In this document: positions 34,710 to 43,116 of the stretch, one piece after another
How the letters are laid out: each line of letters opens with the position of its first letter
Numbering within the stretch: the first letter of the stretch is position 1
Assembly: GCA_047974625.1 (NCBI GenBank)
Contig: JBKECK010000115.1
Location: 38,869 to 102,868 of the forward strand
DNA from: CADEDH01 sp047974625
GTDB taxonomy: Bacteria; Actinomycetota; Acidimicrobiia; Acidimicrobiales; SZUA-35
Reading direction: 5' to 3'
DNA: 64,000 bases
Program-made: the position numbers and the translations under genes
The notes under the pieces: model-generated
The model's input: the letters and a program-made list of their open reading frames with translations, nothing else
Databases searched by the model: none
Told to the model about the DNA's origin: nothing

Positions 34710-35714
34710 TCAGCGGCTGAGGCGAGCCAGGCGGGCCACGAGCACCTGCAGTACGGCGTCTGAGGGCACCGCGCTGGCGCCCCGCAGGTCGAGGTCGGCC
34801 CGGGCCAGGAGCTCGGTCATCTGCCGGAGCCGCCCGGAGCCGAGCCGGCGGCTGAGGGCGAGGGCCTTCCGGGCCGGGAAGGTCGACCCCGTCATCCCCA
34901 GATGGGCGGCGGCCGCCCGCTCGTCACGTACGGGGGCGCCGTCGAGGCCGAGGGCCCGCTGGTAGTGGGCGGTCAGGGTGGCCATGACCTGCAGGCCGTG
35001 GCGCTCCCCACCGCTGGTCATCCGGTCGAGCTTGTTGAGCGACCCGACGATGTCGCCGGAGTCGATGGCGTCGGTGAGCTCCCAGGGGGGTACGTCGGAG
35101 GCGGCGCCGAGGTAGGGGTCGACGTCCACGGCCGACAGCGGGGTGCCCTCGCCGAAGGAGCTGTGGAGGGCGGCCAGGACGGCGTCGGCCCGGCCGATGT
35201 CGTCGCCGAGCCGGTCGGCGATGGCCTGCTGGGCGCTGCGGTCCAGGGTCACGGCCGCCCCGGCCAGCTTCTCCCCCAGCAGGCCGCGGCGACCCTTGCC
35301 CGATGGGGCGGCGTCGATCAGTTCGGCCCCGGTCTCGGTGAGGGCCTGACGGAGCGGTTTGGGGATGGCCGGCAACCGGGTGGAGGTCGAGCCCTTCTCC
35401 CACACCAGCACCAGGTCGGTGGTGGGTAGCAGGTCGCCCAGCAGGTCGACCAGGGGCGCCACCTGCGCCGCCCGGGAGAACAGACCGAGGTTGCGGCCCA
35501 CCACGATCCGGCGTTCGGTGAGGAACGGCGGCGTGTAGGCCGCGGTGACTAGGGCGGTGGGGGCGGCCTGACCGTCGTCGTCGACATGGTCGGCCTCGGT
35601 CAGCTCGTCGATCATGAGGCTGCGGTCGGCGCCGCCCACCAGCTCCGTGACCACCTTGCGGACGGCCTGGGCCACCAGGGTGGGGTCGTCGCCCTTGATC
35701 ATCACTACCGCCAC
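34710..35714 (-). CDS. holA: DNA polymerase III delta subunit
   Basis: 334 residues from GTG 35714. The family pattern is visible: MIKGDDPTLVAQAVRKVV at the start, YTPPFLTERRIVVGRNLGLF (clamp-loader AAA+ core), VLVWEKGS, then the helical collar (DDIGRADAVLAALHSSFGEG, PPWELTDAIDSGDIVGSLNK). It opens the sliding clamp within the clamp loader. It lacks a P loop, as expected for delta. It is located after comEC in the usual comEA-comEC-holA order. Confidence 0.93.
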   Translation of the reverse strand: MAVVMIKGDDPTLVAQAVRKVVTELVGGADRSLMIDELTEADHVDDDGQAAPTALVTAAYTPPFLTERRIVVGRNLGLFSRAAQVAPLVDLLGDLLPTTDLVLVWEKGSTSTRLPAIPKPLRQALTETGAELIDAAPSGKGRRGLLGEKLAGAAVTLDRSAQQAIADRLGDDIGRADAVLAALHSSFGEGTPLSAVDVDPYLGAASDVPPWELTDAIDSGDIVGSLNKLDRMTSGGERHGLQVMATLTAHYQRALGLDGAPVRDERAAAAHLGMTGSTFPARKALALSRRLGSGRLRQMTELLARADLDLRGASAVPSDAVLQVLVARLARLSR

Positions 35715-35783
35715 TCGGACACCTCCAGGCCCCGGATCGTCACCGGTCCGACGGTACTGGAGCGGGCGCAGGGTCGTGACCCG

Positions 35784-37640
35784 TCACCGGTCCGGTCCGG
35801 TCACGGTGAGGCGCCGATCGCCGTCGGGGGCCACGGTCAGCGGCCCGATCCCGGTGGCCACCGTCACCGGGACCACCACCCGGCGGCCGGCCGCGATCCG
35901 GTGCCCGGGTGGGGCGAGGAGCACACCGACCCGGACCGTGTCGGCCACCGCGGCCGCGGTCGCCGCCCCCACTCCCCCGCCCTGTTCGCTGACCACCACC
36001 GCCAGGGCTCCGACCCGGTGGCCGAGGAGCCAGTCGGCGACGTCATCGGCCCGGGCGTCGGACCCGACCACGAGGATCCCGGCGTCGCCGGCCCGCACCG
36101 GTGGGAGCCACTCCACCCCGGACGCTACCGTCACCGGCCCGTCGGGGGGCCGGGGGACGGCGGCGACCGCCCAGACGGCCACCGTAGCCAGGGCCGTCCA
36201 CCGCGCCCGCCGGACCCAGCGGACCGGACCGGCGGCCGACCCGCGGGTGACGGCCAGGATCACGCCCACCCCTGTCAGGGCCACCGCGCTGCGGGTGTCC
36301 ACGGTGGGCAGGGGCCACCGGGCCGCCACCGACGCCACCGTGTCGAGCCACCACAGAGCCATCCGGGCTGGGGTCTGGAGCACGGTGGCCACCGGGCCGG
36401 GGGCCACCCCGGCCACCACCCCAGCCGTCAACCCCCAGGTCATGGTGAATCCGGCCGCCGGCCCGGCCAGGAGGTTGGCGGGTACCGAGGCGGTGGACAC
36501 CGGGCCGAACACCCCCACCAGCACCGGCAGCACGGCCAGTTGGGCCCCGAGGGTCACGGCCAGGGGATCGGCCAGGGAGGCCGGCCATCCCGCCAACCGG
36601 TTCCGTATGACGGGGCCGGCCACCAGGATCCCGGCCGAGGCCGCCACCGACAGCTGGAAGCCGATGACGCGGACCAGGAAGGGGTCGACGAGGATCAGCC
36701 CGATCACGGCCAGGCCGAGGATCCGTACCCCGGTTGGTCGCGGTCCGGTGGCCGCGGCCAGGGTGGCCAGCCCGGCGGTGGTGGTGGCCCGCAGCACCGA
36801 CGGTTCCAGCCGGGTGGCCACGGCGAACCCGATCAGGAGGAGCACGGTGGCGGCCAGGCTGAGACGCCAACCCAGCCGTGACAGAGCAGGCCGGGCCGCG
36901 GCGAGCACGAAGGCGACGTTCTGTCCGGACACCGCCAGCAGGTGGCTGAGCCCGGCGGCCCGGAACCGGGCCCGTTGCCCCACCGGCTGGTCCCGGTCGT
37001 CGCCGACGACGAGACCGAGGTAGAGGGGCCGGGCCCGGCGGGGCAGGACGTCGGCGCCGGCCACCACCCGGCCCCGGACCGCCTCCACCATCGCCGTGGC
37101 CGGCCCCGGGCCCGAGATCGGGACCACCGAATCGGTGGCCAAGCGTCCCGCCAGGTGACGGGACCGGGCCCAACCCCACGAGGTGAAGGGCCGGAGCCGC
37201 CCGTCCACCCGGGCCCGGTGCCCCGGTCCGAGCCGGGCCACAGCGTCCCGGGAACGCCCGTGGGCGACCAGACGCACCCTCCGCCCGTCGGGCAGGCGGA
37301 CGGTGAGGGAGGTGGCCGCCACCCCGTCGGGTCGGGGGTCGTCGAGCACGGTGACCGGCCCGGAGAAGGCGCCGGCGGCGACCGGCACGAAGGCCCGGTC
37401 GGCCCGGACGGCCAGCGTCGAGACGACCAGGGCGACCACCGCCACCAGCCCCACCGACCGGGGCCGGCCACCGCGCCGGATGGCCGCCGCGGAGCCGGCC
37501 GCCACCGCAGCGGTAGCCACCCCCGGTAGGGGCCGGGCCGCCGTGGCGGCCACCCAGGCCGCGGCGGCCATCGCGGCCACCGTCGCCTCTCCCACCGGGT
37601 GCCGCCCGGGCCCGGCACGTCCCGGCTCGTCCGGGGTCAC
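35784..37640 (-). CDS. comEC: ComEC/Rec2-type DNA uptake channel protein, C-terminal nuclease domain degenerate
   Basis: 618 residues from GTG 37640, overlapping comEA by four bases. An N-terminal hydrophobic pair and the DUF4131-like soluble part (GPVTVLDDPRPDGVAATSLT) precede the competence domain with its hallmark GLSHLLAVSGQNVAFVLA and about eight further membrane segments. In full-length ComEC a metallo-beta-lactamase domain (HxHxDH) follows. Here only about 110 residues remain (EWLPPVRAGDAGILVVGSDA) with no histidine cluster. The channel should persist but the strand-degrading activity is probably lost. It forms an operon with comEA. Confidence 0.88.
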   Translation of the reverse strand: MTPDEPGRAGPGRHPVGEATVAAMAAAAWVAATAARPLPGVATAAVAAGSAAAIRRGGRPRSVGLVAVVALVVSTLAVRADRAFVPVAAGAFSGPVTVLDDPRPDGVAATSLTVRLPDGRRVRLVAHGRSRDAVARLGPGHRARVDGRLRPFTSWGWARSRHLAGRLATDSVVPISGPGPATAMVEAVRGRVVAGADVLPRRARPLYLGLVVGDDRDQPVGQRARFRAAGLSHLLAVSGQNVAFVLAAARPALSRLGWRLSLAATVLLLIGFAVATRLEPSVLRATTTAGLATLAAATGPRPTGVRILGLAVIGLILVDPFLVRVIGFQLSVAASAGILVAGPVIRNRLAGWPASLADPLAVTLGAQLAVLPVLVGVFGPVSTASVPANLLAGPAAGFTMTWGLTAGVVAGVAPGPVATVLQTPARMALWWLDTVASVAARWPLPTVDTRSAVALTGVGVILAVTRGSAAGPVRWVRRARWTALATVAVWAVAAVPRPPDGPVTVASGVEWLPPVRAGDAGILVVGSDARADDVADWLLGHRVGALAVVVSEQGGGVGAATAAAVADTVRVGVLLAPPGHRIAAGRRVVVPVTVATGIGPLTVAPDGDRRLTVTGPDR

Positions 37641-38683
37641 CAGGTGATCCGATCGGCCAGCCGTTCCAGCGTGGCGGGACCGATCCCGGGGACGTCCAGC
37701 AACTGGTCCGCCCCGGTGAACGGCCCGTGCTCGTCCCGCCACCGGATGATGTCCTCGGCCCGGGTCGGCCCGATACCGGGCAGGGTCTCCAGCTCATCGG
37801 CAGTGGCGGTGTTCAGGTTGACGGCAGTGGCGTCGTCGTCAGTGGCGTCTGCCCCGGCCTCTCCGGGGGCCGTCGGGGCGGCCCCGGGGGCGGCCGGGCC
37901 GATCACCGTCTCGCCGGCCACCGGCACCCTGATCTGGATCCCGTCGCCCACCGGCGCGGCCAGGTTCAGCAGGTCGAGGTCGGCCTCGGGGGTGGCACCG
38001 CCGGCGGCGGCGATGGCGTCGACCACCCGGGCCCCGGGTTGGAGCAGGACCACACCGGGCCGGTGGACGGCCCCGGCCATGTGCACGGTGAGGACGGCCG
38101 GCCCGGTGGTGGAGGTGGACGCGGACGCCGGTGGCGGGTCCGGCGAAGCGGCCGGATCCGAGCCGAGCGCCCCGGTGGCGGCCACCGGGATGGCGGCGTC
38201 GACCGGGCCGGCCGACGGGGGCCGGCCGAGCCACCAGCCGGCCACGGCGACGACGGCGGCTGCCGTCACCACCACGGCGGCCAGGCGGGGGCGCCGGCCG
38301 ATCCCGTCCGCGGTGCGGAGGGCCCGATCGAGCTGGTCGGCCAGACCCAACGGTTCGGCCAGGGCCGGCAGGTCCCGGCCGGAGGCGGCACCCGGTTCAG
38401 CTCGGCCCGCCCCGGCCCGGCCACCGCCGCCGCCGTAGTCGTCACCGCCACGAGCGGGGCCGCCCGGGGCACCGCCACCGCCGGGGTCGTCACCGCCACG
38501 AGCGGGGCCGCCGGGGGGACGGTGCCCGGACGGAGCGGTTGCCCGGACGGTGGAGCGATGGGCGGGGGCCGGAGCCCGACCGATCGGGGGCGGGAACGAA
38601 CCGGGGGGACGGTCCGTGACCGGCGGACTGGGGCGGGCAACGGCCGGCCCCGGGTCAGGGCGGCCACGCGGATCGGTGGGCAT
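37637..38683 (-). CDS. comEA: ComEA-like DNA-binding protein (SLBB and helix-hairpin-helix)
   Basis: 348 residues from ATG 38683. The first about 165 residues are Pro/Gly-rich with a duplicated GGPARGGDD motif. One membrane segment follows (RLAAVVVTAAAVVAVAGWWL). The SLBB domain reads LTVHMAGAVHRPGVVLLQPG and ARVVDAIAAAGGATPEADLD. The C-terminal double helix-hairpin-helix is VNLNTATADELETLPGIGPT and LLDVPGIGPATLERL. It binds double-stranded DNA outside the membrane and hands it to ComEC. The unusually long disordered N-terminus is cytoplasmic. Confidence 0.93.
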   Translation of the reverse strand: MPTDPRGRPDPGPAVARPSPPVTDRPPGSFPPPIGRAPAPAHRSTVRATAPSGHRPPGGPARGGDDPGGGGAPGGPARGGDDYGGGGGRAGAGRAEPGAASGRDLPALAEPLGLADQLDRALRTADGIGRRPRLAAVVVTAAAVVAVAGWWLGRPPSAGPVDAAIPVAATGALGSDPAASPDPPPASASTSTTGPAVLTVHMAGAVHRPGVVLLQPGARVVDAIAAAGGATPEADLDLLNLAAPVGDGIQIRVPVAGETVIGPAAPGAAPTAPGEAGADATDDDATAVNLNTATADELETLPGIGPTRAEDIIRWRDEHGPFTGADQLLDVPGIGPATLERLADRITW

Positions 38684-38705
38684 CGGCCCCTCCGGACGCA
38701 GGACG

Positions 38706-38728
38706 CGTCACCGGACAGCCCGGTGACG
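38706..38728. promoter_or_regulatory. Perfect inverted repeat upstream of comEA
   Basis: CGTCACCGG-ACAGC-CCGGTGACG has perfect 9-bp arms and ends 22 bases before the comEA start. It may be an operator or a leader hairpin controlling the comEA-comEC operon. Two copies of CTACGTCCC (38807-38815 and 38824-38832) lie further upstream. Confidence 0.45.
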
Positions 38729-38894
38729 AGGCCGGACCGCGCCAGTGACGCCGATGAGCTGGTGGGGCCCGGCGACCACGGCCCGGCACCCGGCGGGCGG
38801 TGAGCTACGTCCCGGTCGGAACTACGTCCCTCGGCCGGGAGTTGTGGCGCGTCGTCACCCTACCGGCTAGCCGGGGTGGCCGGTCGGTGCGCTC

Positions 38895-39635
38895 TCAGTA
38901 GAGGCGGGTGGCCAGCTTGCGTCGCCAATCGGCGGCCCCGGACGGATCGCCAGGGGCCAGCTCGGCCAACAGGTCGACGAACTCCTGGCGGGCGTCGTCG
39001 TCCCCCTTTACCGTGTCGAGCAGTTCGGCGAGCCGGGTGGTGATGCGATCACGTTCGGTGGCCGGGACGGCCCGGGACCGGGCCACCTCGAGCAGGGAGG
39101 CGAGCTGACCCTGGACCTGGGGATCGTCCACGGCGTCGGCGGGGAGGGCCTCGAGCACCGGGATGGCCTCGGCGGCCCGGTCGGCGTCGATGAGCAGGGC
39201 GGCGAGCTGGAAGGCAGCCAGCACGGACGACGGATCCAGTTCGAGGGCCTCACGGAGGGACGCCTCGTCGCCGGCGGCCACCAGGCGCTGGAGTTCACCG
39301 GGGTCGGCGGCGCCGGCCAGCTTGTCGACGAAGGCCCGGATGGCCGCCTCGGGCTGCGCCCCGACGAAGCCGTCCACCATCTGCCCGCCCGACACGGCGT
39401 AGACAGCCGGGATCGACTGGACCTGGAAGGCCGCCGAGACCTGGGGGTTCTCGTCCACGTTGACCTTGGCCAACACGACCCGACCGCCGGTCTCGTCGAT
39501 CACCTTCTCCAACATCGGACCCAGGGTGGTGCACGGCCCGCACCACGGCGCCCACAGGTCCACCACCACCGGGGTGGTCATCGACCGTTCGAGCACCTCG
39601 GTCTGGAAACTGGCGTCGGTCACGTCAATCATCAT
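38895..39635 (-). CDS. Thioredoxin-domain protein with TPR-like tail (CnoX/YbbN type)
   Basis: 246 residues. Residues 1-108 are a thioredoxin fold with an intact active site (DLWAPWCGPCTTLGPMLEKV) and the cis-Pro loop QSIPAVYAVSGG. Residues about 115-246 are helical repeats (AAGDEASLREALELDPSSVL; RAAEAIPVLEALP), as in YbbN/CnoX chaperedoxins, which protect proteins from oxidative aggregation. The CxxC is present, unlike E. coli CnoX, so redox activity is likely. It is a single minus-strand gene. Confidence 0.9.
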   Translation of the reverse strand: MMIDVTDASFQTEVLERSMTTPVVVDLWAPWCGPCTTLGPMLEKVIDETGGRVVLAKVNVDENPQVSAAFQVQSIPAVYAVSGGQMVDGFVGAQPEAAIRAFVDKLAGAADPGELQRLVAAGDEASLREALELDPSSVLAAFQLAALLIDADRAAEAIPVLEALPADAVDDPQVQGQLASLLEVARSRAVPATERDRITTRLAELLDTVKGDDDARQEFVDLLAELAPGDPSGAADWRRKLATRLY

Positions 39636-39764
39636 CGAATATCACGCTACCGGCTGGGTCCGCCCCGACGCCCGACACTACCTTCGGCGGTAACGTATCA
39701 AGCCGCACCACCGCCGGACCGGCGGTCGGCGACCGGTGCGTGAGTGAGCCGGCCGGGCACGGCG

Positions 39765-39801
39765 GTCAGCCAGTCAGCCAGCCCGTCAGCCAGCCCGTCA
39801 G
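39765..39801. repeat. Short tandem repeat of GTCAGCCAGCCC
   Basis: Two full 12-bp copies (39773-39784, 39785-39796) are flanked by partial copies on both sides. The array lies in the 224-bp space between the thioredoxin start and the LLM oxidoreductase start and may be part of the latter's leader. Confidence 0.6.
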
Positions 39802-39859
39802 TTGCCGAGGCCGATCAGTCACGGCCGCCGGTCAGGGCAGTCACCGAGAAGGAGCAATC

Positions 39860-40876
39860 ATGAAGGTCGATGGATCATTCGGGACCGGGATGAAGGGTCT
39901 CGCCGGGGTACCGGACAAGGCCAGGGAGTTGGAGGCGGCCGGTTACGACGGCCTATGGACGGCGGAGACCAGCCACGACCCGTTCCTCCCCCTGGCCCTG
40001 GCGGCGGAGCACACCGAATCGGTGGAGCTCGGCACCTCGATCGCGGTGGCCTTCGCCCGCAACCCGATGCTGCTGGCCAACCTCGGCTACGACCTCCAGG
40101 CCTACTCGGGACGGTTCGTGCTGGGCCTCGGCTCGCAGATCAAGCCCCACATCACCAAGCGGTTCTCCATGCCGTGGTCGCACCCGGCCCCCCGGATGCG
40201 GGAGATGATCCTGGCCATCCGGGCCATCTGGGACTGCTGGAACAACGGCAGCAAGCTCGACTTCAAGGGCGACTACTACACCCACACCCTGATGACCCCG
40301 TTCTTTGATCCCGGACCCAACCCCCATGGTGACCCGAAGGTGTTCCTGGCCGGGGTGGGTCCCCTCATGACCGAGGTGGCCGGAGAGGTCGCCGACGGAT
40401 TCATCTGCCACGGGTTCACCACCGAACGGTTCCTGCGAGAGGTGACGATCCCGTCGCTGGAGGCCGGACGGGCCAAGGCGGGCAAGACGATGGACGGGTT
40501 CGAGATCGTGGGCCCGTCGTTCGTGGTCACCGGCAACGACGAGGACGAACTGGCCGAGGCGGCCCGGGCCACCAAGCAGCAGATCGCCTTCTACGGTTCG
40601 ACCCCGGCGTACCGGCCGGTCCTGGAGCTGCACGGCTGGGGTGAGCTCCAGGACGAGCTCAACGTCATGTCCAAGCAGGGCCAGTGGGAGGAGATGGCCA
40701 ACGTGATCGACGACGAGGTGCTCAACACCTTCGCCGTGGTGGGCGAACCGGAGCAGATCGCCCCCGAGCTCCACACCCGCTACGGCGACTGCATCGAACG
40801 CATCAGCTTCTACGCCCCCTACCAGAGCGATCCCGGTCGCTGGGCCCCGGTGATGGCCGCCCTCAAGGAGGCCTGA
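39860..40876 (+). CDS. LLM-class F420-dependent oxidoreductase
   Basis: 338 residues from ATG 39860 with a GAGAAGGAG ribosome-binding site. The TIM-barrel luciferase-like pattern is seen in ARELEAAGYDGLWTAETSHD, VELGTSIAVAFARNPMLLAN, SGRFVLGLGSQIKPHI and FLAGVGPLMTEVAGEVADGF. The overall match is to actinobacterial F420 enzymes (TIGR03617-like) rather than FMN luciferases. It would use reduced F420 for a hydride transfer on an unknown substrate. It has no operon partner; the next plus-strand piece is a gene relic. Confidence 0.88.
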   Translation: MKVDGSFGTGMKGLAGVPDKARELEAAGYDGLWTAETSHDPFLPLALAAEHTESVELGTSIAVAFARNPMLLANLGYDLQAYSGRFVLGLGSQIKPHITKRFSMPWSHPAPRMREMILAIRAIWDCWNNGSKLDFKGDYYTHTLMTPFFDPGPNPHGDPKVFLAGVGPLMTEVAGEVADGFICHGFTTERFLREVTIPSLEAGRAKAGKTMDGFEIVGPSFVVTGNDEDELAEAARATKQQIAFYGSTPAYRPVLELHGWGELQDELNVMSKQGQWEEMANVIDDEVLNTFAVVGEPEQIAPELHTRYGDCIERISFYAPYQSDPGRWAPVMAALKEA

Positions 40877-40967
40877 GCGGCCCGGCTGGCGGTCACGGGG
40901 ACGGTTCCGACGGGTTCCCGGTCACCAGGTCTCGACCCGGGGCACCGTCAGCCGGGTCTCGGGGTCG

Positions 40968-41122
40968 ACGTACGCCTTTGGGCTCCGCCGGGTGTTCCGG
41001 GCGAGGCGGCGTGATCTCTACCTCCGATTGCTCACCGAAGCGTTCATCGTCGGGGTCGGCGGCGGACTCCTCGGCGGTGCCTACCCGGCCCTGATCGCCG
41101 CCCGGCCGGAGGGCCGGGGGCC
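40968..41122 (+). pseudogene. Relic of an FtsX/MacB-type ABC permease C-terminus
   Basis: An open frame reads STYAFGLRRVFRARRRDLYL, then LLTEAFIVGVGGGLLGGAYP and ALIAARPEGRGPVR. FtsX-family permeases have the same order (ALGARRRDIxLQFLTEA, GGLLG, then YPALRAARLxPxEALR), but with a long membrane stretch between GGLLG and YPALRAA. That stretch is missing here, and no start or upstream gene remains. It is probably the residue of a deleted permease gene. Confidence 0.4.
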
Positions 41123-41124
41123 GG

Positions 41125-43116
41125 TCAGGTGGTCTCGCCGGCGAACTGGGCCTGGTGGAGGCGGGCGTAGGGGCCGGCGTGGGCCAAGAGGGAATCGTGC
41201 GTACCCTGCTCCACGATCTGGCCCTCCTCCATGACCAGGATGACGTCGGCCCCCCGGATGGTGGAAAGTCGGTGGGCGATCACGAAGCTGGTCCGGTTGG
41301 CCCGCAGGGTGTTCATGGCCTCCTGGATCAGGACCTCGGTGCGGGTGTCCACCGAGCTGGTGGCCTCGTCGAGGATCAGGATGGACGGGTCGGCCAGGAA
41401 GGCCCGGGCGATGGTGATGAGCTGCTTCTCCCCCGCCGACAGGTTGTCGCCCTCGTCGTTGATCATCGTGTCGTAGCCGTCAGGGAGGGACTGGACGAAC
41501 CGGTCGACGTAGGCGAGACGGGCGGCGTCCCGGATCTGCTCCTCGCCGGCCGACGGATCACCGTAGGCCAGGTTGTCGCGGATGGTGCCCCCAAACAGCC
41601 AGGTGTCCTGCAGCACCATCCCGATCTTGGACCGGAGTTCGTGGCGCGACATGGTGGCGATGTCGCGCCCGTCGAGGGTGATGCGCCCCCCATCCAGCTC
41701 GTAGAACCGCATGATCAGGTTGACCAGGGTGGTCTTGCCGGCCCCGGTGGGCCCGACCACGGCCACGGTCTGGCCCGGCTCGGCCACCACGCTCAGGCCG
41801 GTGATGAGGGGCTTGTCGGGATCGTAGGAGAAGGTGACGTCGTCGAACACGATCCGGCCCTTGACCCGTTCGTGGTCCGGGGTCCAGGTTGGCTCCGGCG
41901 ACAACTCCTCCACGTCGAGCAGTTCCAGGACCCGCTCCAGGGAGGCGATGCCGGACTGGAACGTGGCCGCCATCGACGCCAGCATCGTCAGCGGCTGAGC
42001 GAACTGGCGGGCGTACTGGATCATGGCCTGCATGTCGCCGATGCTGATCCGCCCGCTGGAGATCTGCAGGCCCCCGACCACGGCGATGAGCACGTACTGG
42101 ACGTTGCCCATGAACATGATGACCGGCTGGATCAGGCTGGAGGCGAACTGGGCACCGAAGGCCGCCTGGTAGAGCTGCTCGTTCTCGTCGGAGAAGCGCG
42201 CCTCCACCTGCTTCTGCCGGCCGAAGCTCTTGACGATGCTGTGGCCGGTGAAGACCTCCTCGGCCTGGGCGTTGAGCGAGCCGGTGTGGCCCCACTGGGC
42301 CAGGAACCGGGGGCGGGCCCGCCCGGCGATCACCTTCATCAGCAGCACCGAGGCCGGCACCGTGCTCAGGGCCACCAGGGCCAGCACGGGCGAGATGGTG
42401 AACATCATGATGGCCACCCCGAGCAGGGTGAGCAGGGATACGAGGATCTGGCTGATGGTCTGCTGCAGGCTCTGGGCCAGGTTGTCGATGTCGTTGGTGA
42501 CCCGGCTCAGCAGGTCGCCCCGGGGTTGCTGATCGACGTAGCCGAGCGGCAACCGGTGGATCTTGTCCTCCACCGCCCGTCGCAGGCCCTGCATGGAGCG
42601 CTGTACCACCCCGGCCAGGATGTAGGCCTGGGTGTAGGCCAGCACCCACGAACCGCCGTACACGAACAGGAGCACGAGGAGCTTCCGGCTCAGGGCGTCG
42701 TAGTCGATCCCGCCCCCGATGACCCCCTGGATGATGAGGTCGGTGGCCTGGCCCAGCAGGCGGGGACCGAGCACGACCAGGATCACGCTCCCCAACACAA
42801 GGAGGAACACGAGGACCAGGGGGGTGGTCTCCGACCCGAGGATGGAGCCGAGGCGACGGACGGTCGCCCCGAAGTTGTCGCTCCGTTCGACCGGCATCCC
42901 GGCCGCGCCGTGGGGCCCGAAGCTGGACCGCCGGGCCGCGGCCCCCGTGGTCTTGATCACGTCCTTTTCGTCCCCGGGGTCCGATCCGGGGCCGGACCCG
43001 GCCGGGCCGCCGTTGGTCCGGGCGGCGCCGTTGGTGTCACCCTGGTGGCCGGTGCCGCCGTTCCGGGTGGGGTCGTCGGCCGACCCGCCGTCGGGGATCG
43101 GGTGATCGTCGCTCAT
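41125..43116 (-). CDS. ABC exporter half-transporter, subunit 2 of a heterodimer
   Basis: 663 residues. A polar N-terminal extension of about 95 residues precedes six membrane helices (TPLVLVFLLVLGSVILVVLG onward). The ATPase domain has Walker A VAVVGPTGAGKTTLVNL, the signature NLSAGEKQLITIARAFL, Walker B ILILDEATSSVDTRT and the switch His in VIAHRLSTIRGAD. The catalytic Glu after Walker B is present. It pairs with the next gene, whose stop overlaps this start (ATGA), to form a heterodimeric multidrug-type exporter like those under TetR control in other actinobacteria. Confidence 0.92.
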   Translation of the reverse strand: MSDDHPIPDGGSADDPTRNGGTGHQGDTNGAARTNGGPAGSGPGSDPGDEKDVIKTTGAAARRSSFGPHGAAGMPVERSDNFGATVRRLGSILGSETTPLVLVFLLVLGSVILVVLGPRLLGQATDLIIQGVIGGGIDYDALSRKLLVLLFVYGGSWVLAYTQAYILAGVVQRSMQGLRRAVEDKIHRLPLGYVDQQPRGDLLSRVTNDIDNLAQSLQQTISQILVSLLTLLGVAIMMFTISPVLALVALSTVPASVLLMKVIAGRARPRFLAQWGHTGSLNAQAEEVFTGHSIVKSFGRQKQVEARFSDENEQLYQAAFGAQFASSLIQPVIMFMGNVQYVLIAVVGGLQISSGRISIGDMQAMIQYARQFAQPLTMLASMAATFQSGIASLERVLELLDVEELSPEPTWTPDHERVKGRIVFDDVTFSYDPDKPLITGLSVVAEPGQTVAVVGPTGAGKTTLVNLIMRFYELDGGRITLDGRDIATMSRHELRSKIGMVLQDTWLFGGTIRDNLAYGDPSAGEEQIRDAARLAYVDRFVQSLPDGYDTMINDEGDNLSAGEKQLITIARAFLADPSILILDEATSSVDTRTEVLIQEAMNTLRANRTSFVIAHRLSTIRGADVILVMEEGQIVEQGTHDSLLAHAGPYARLHQAQFAGETT

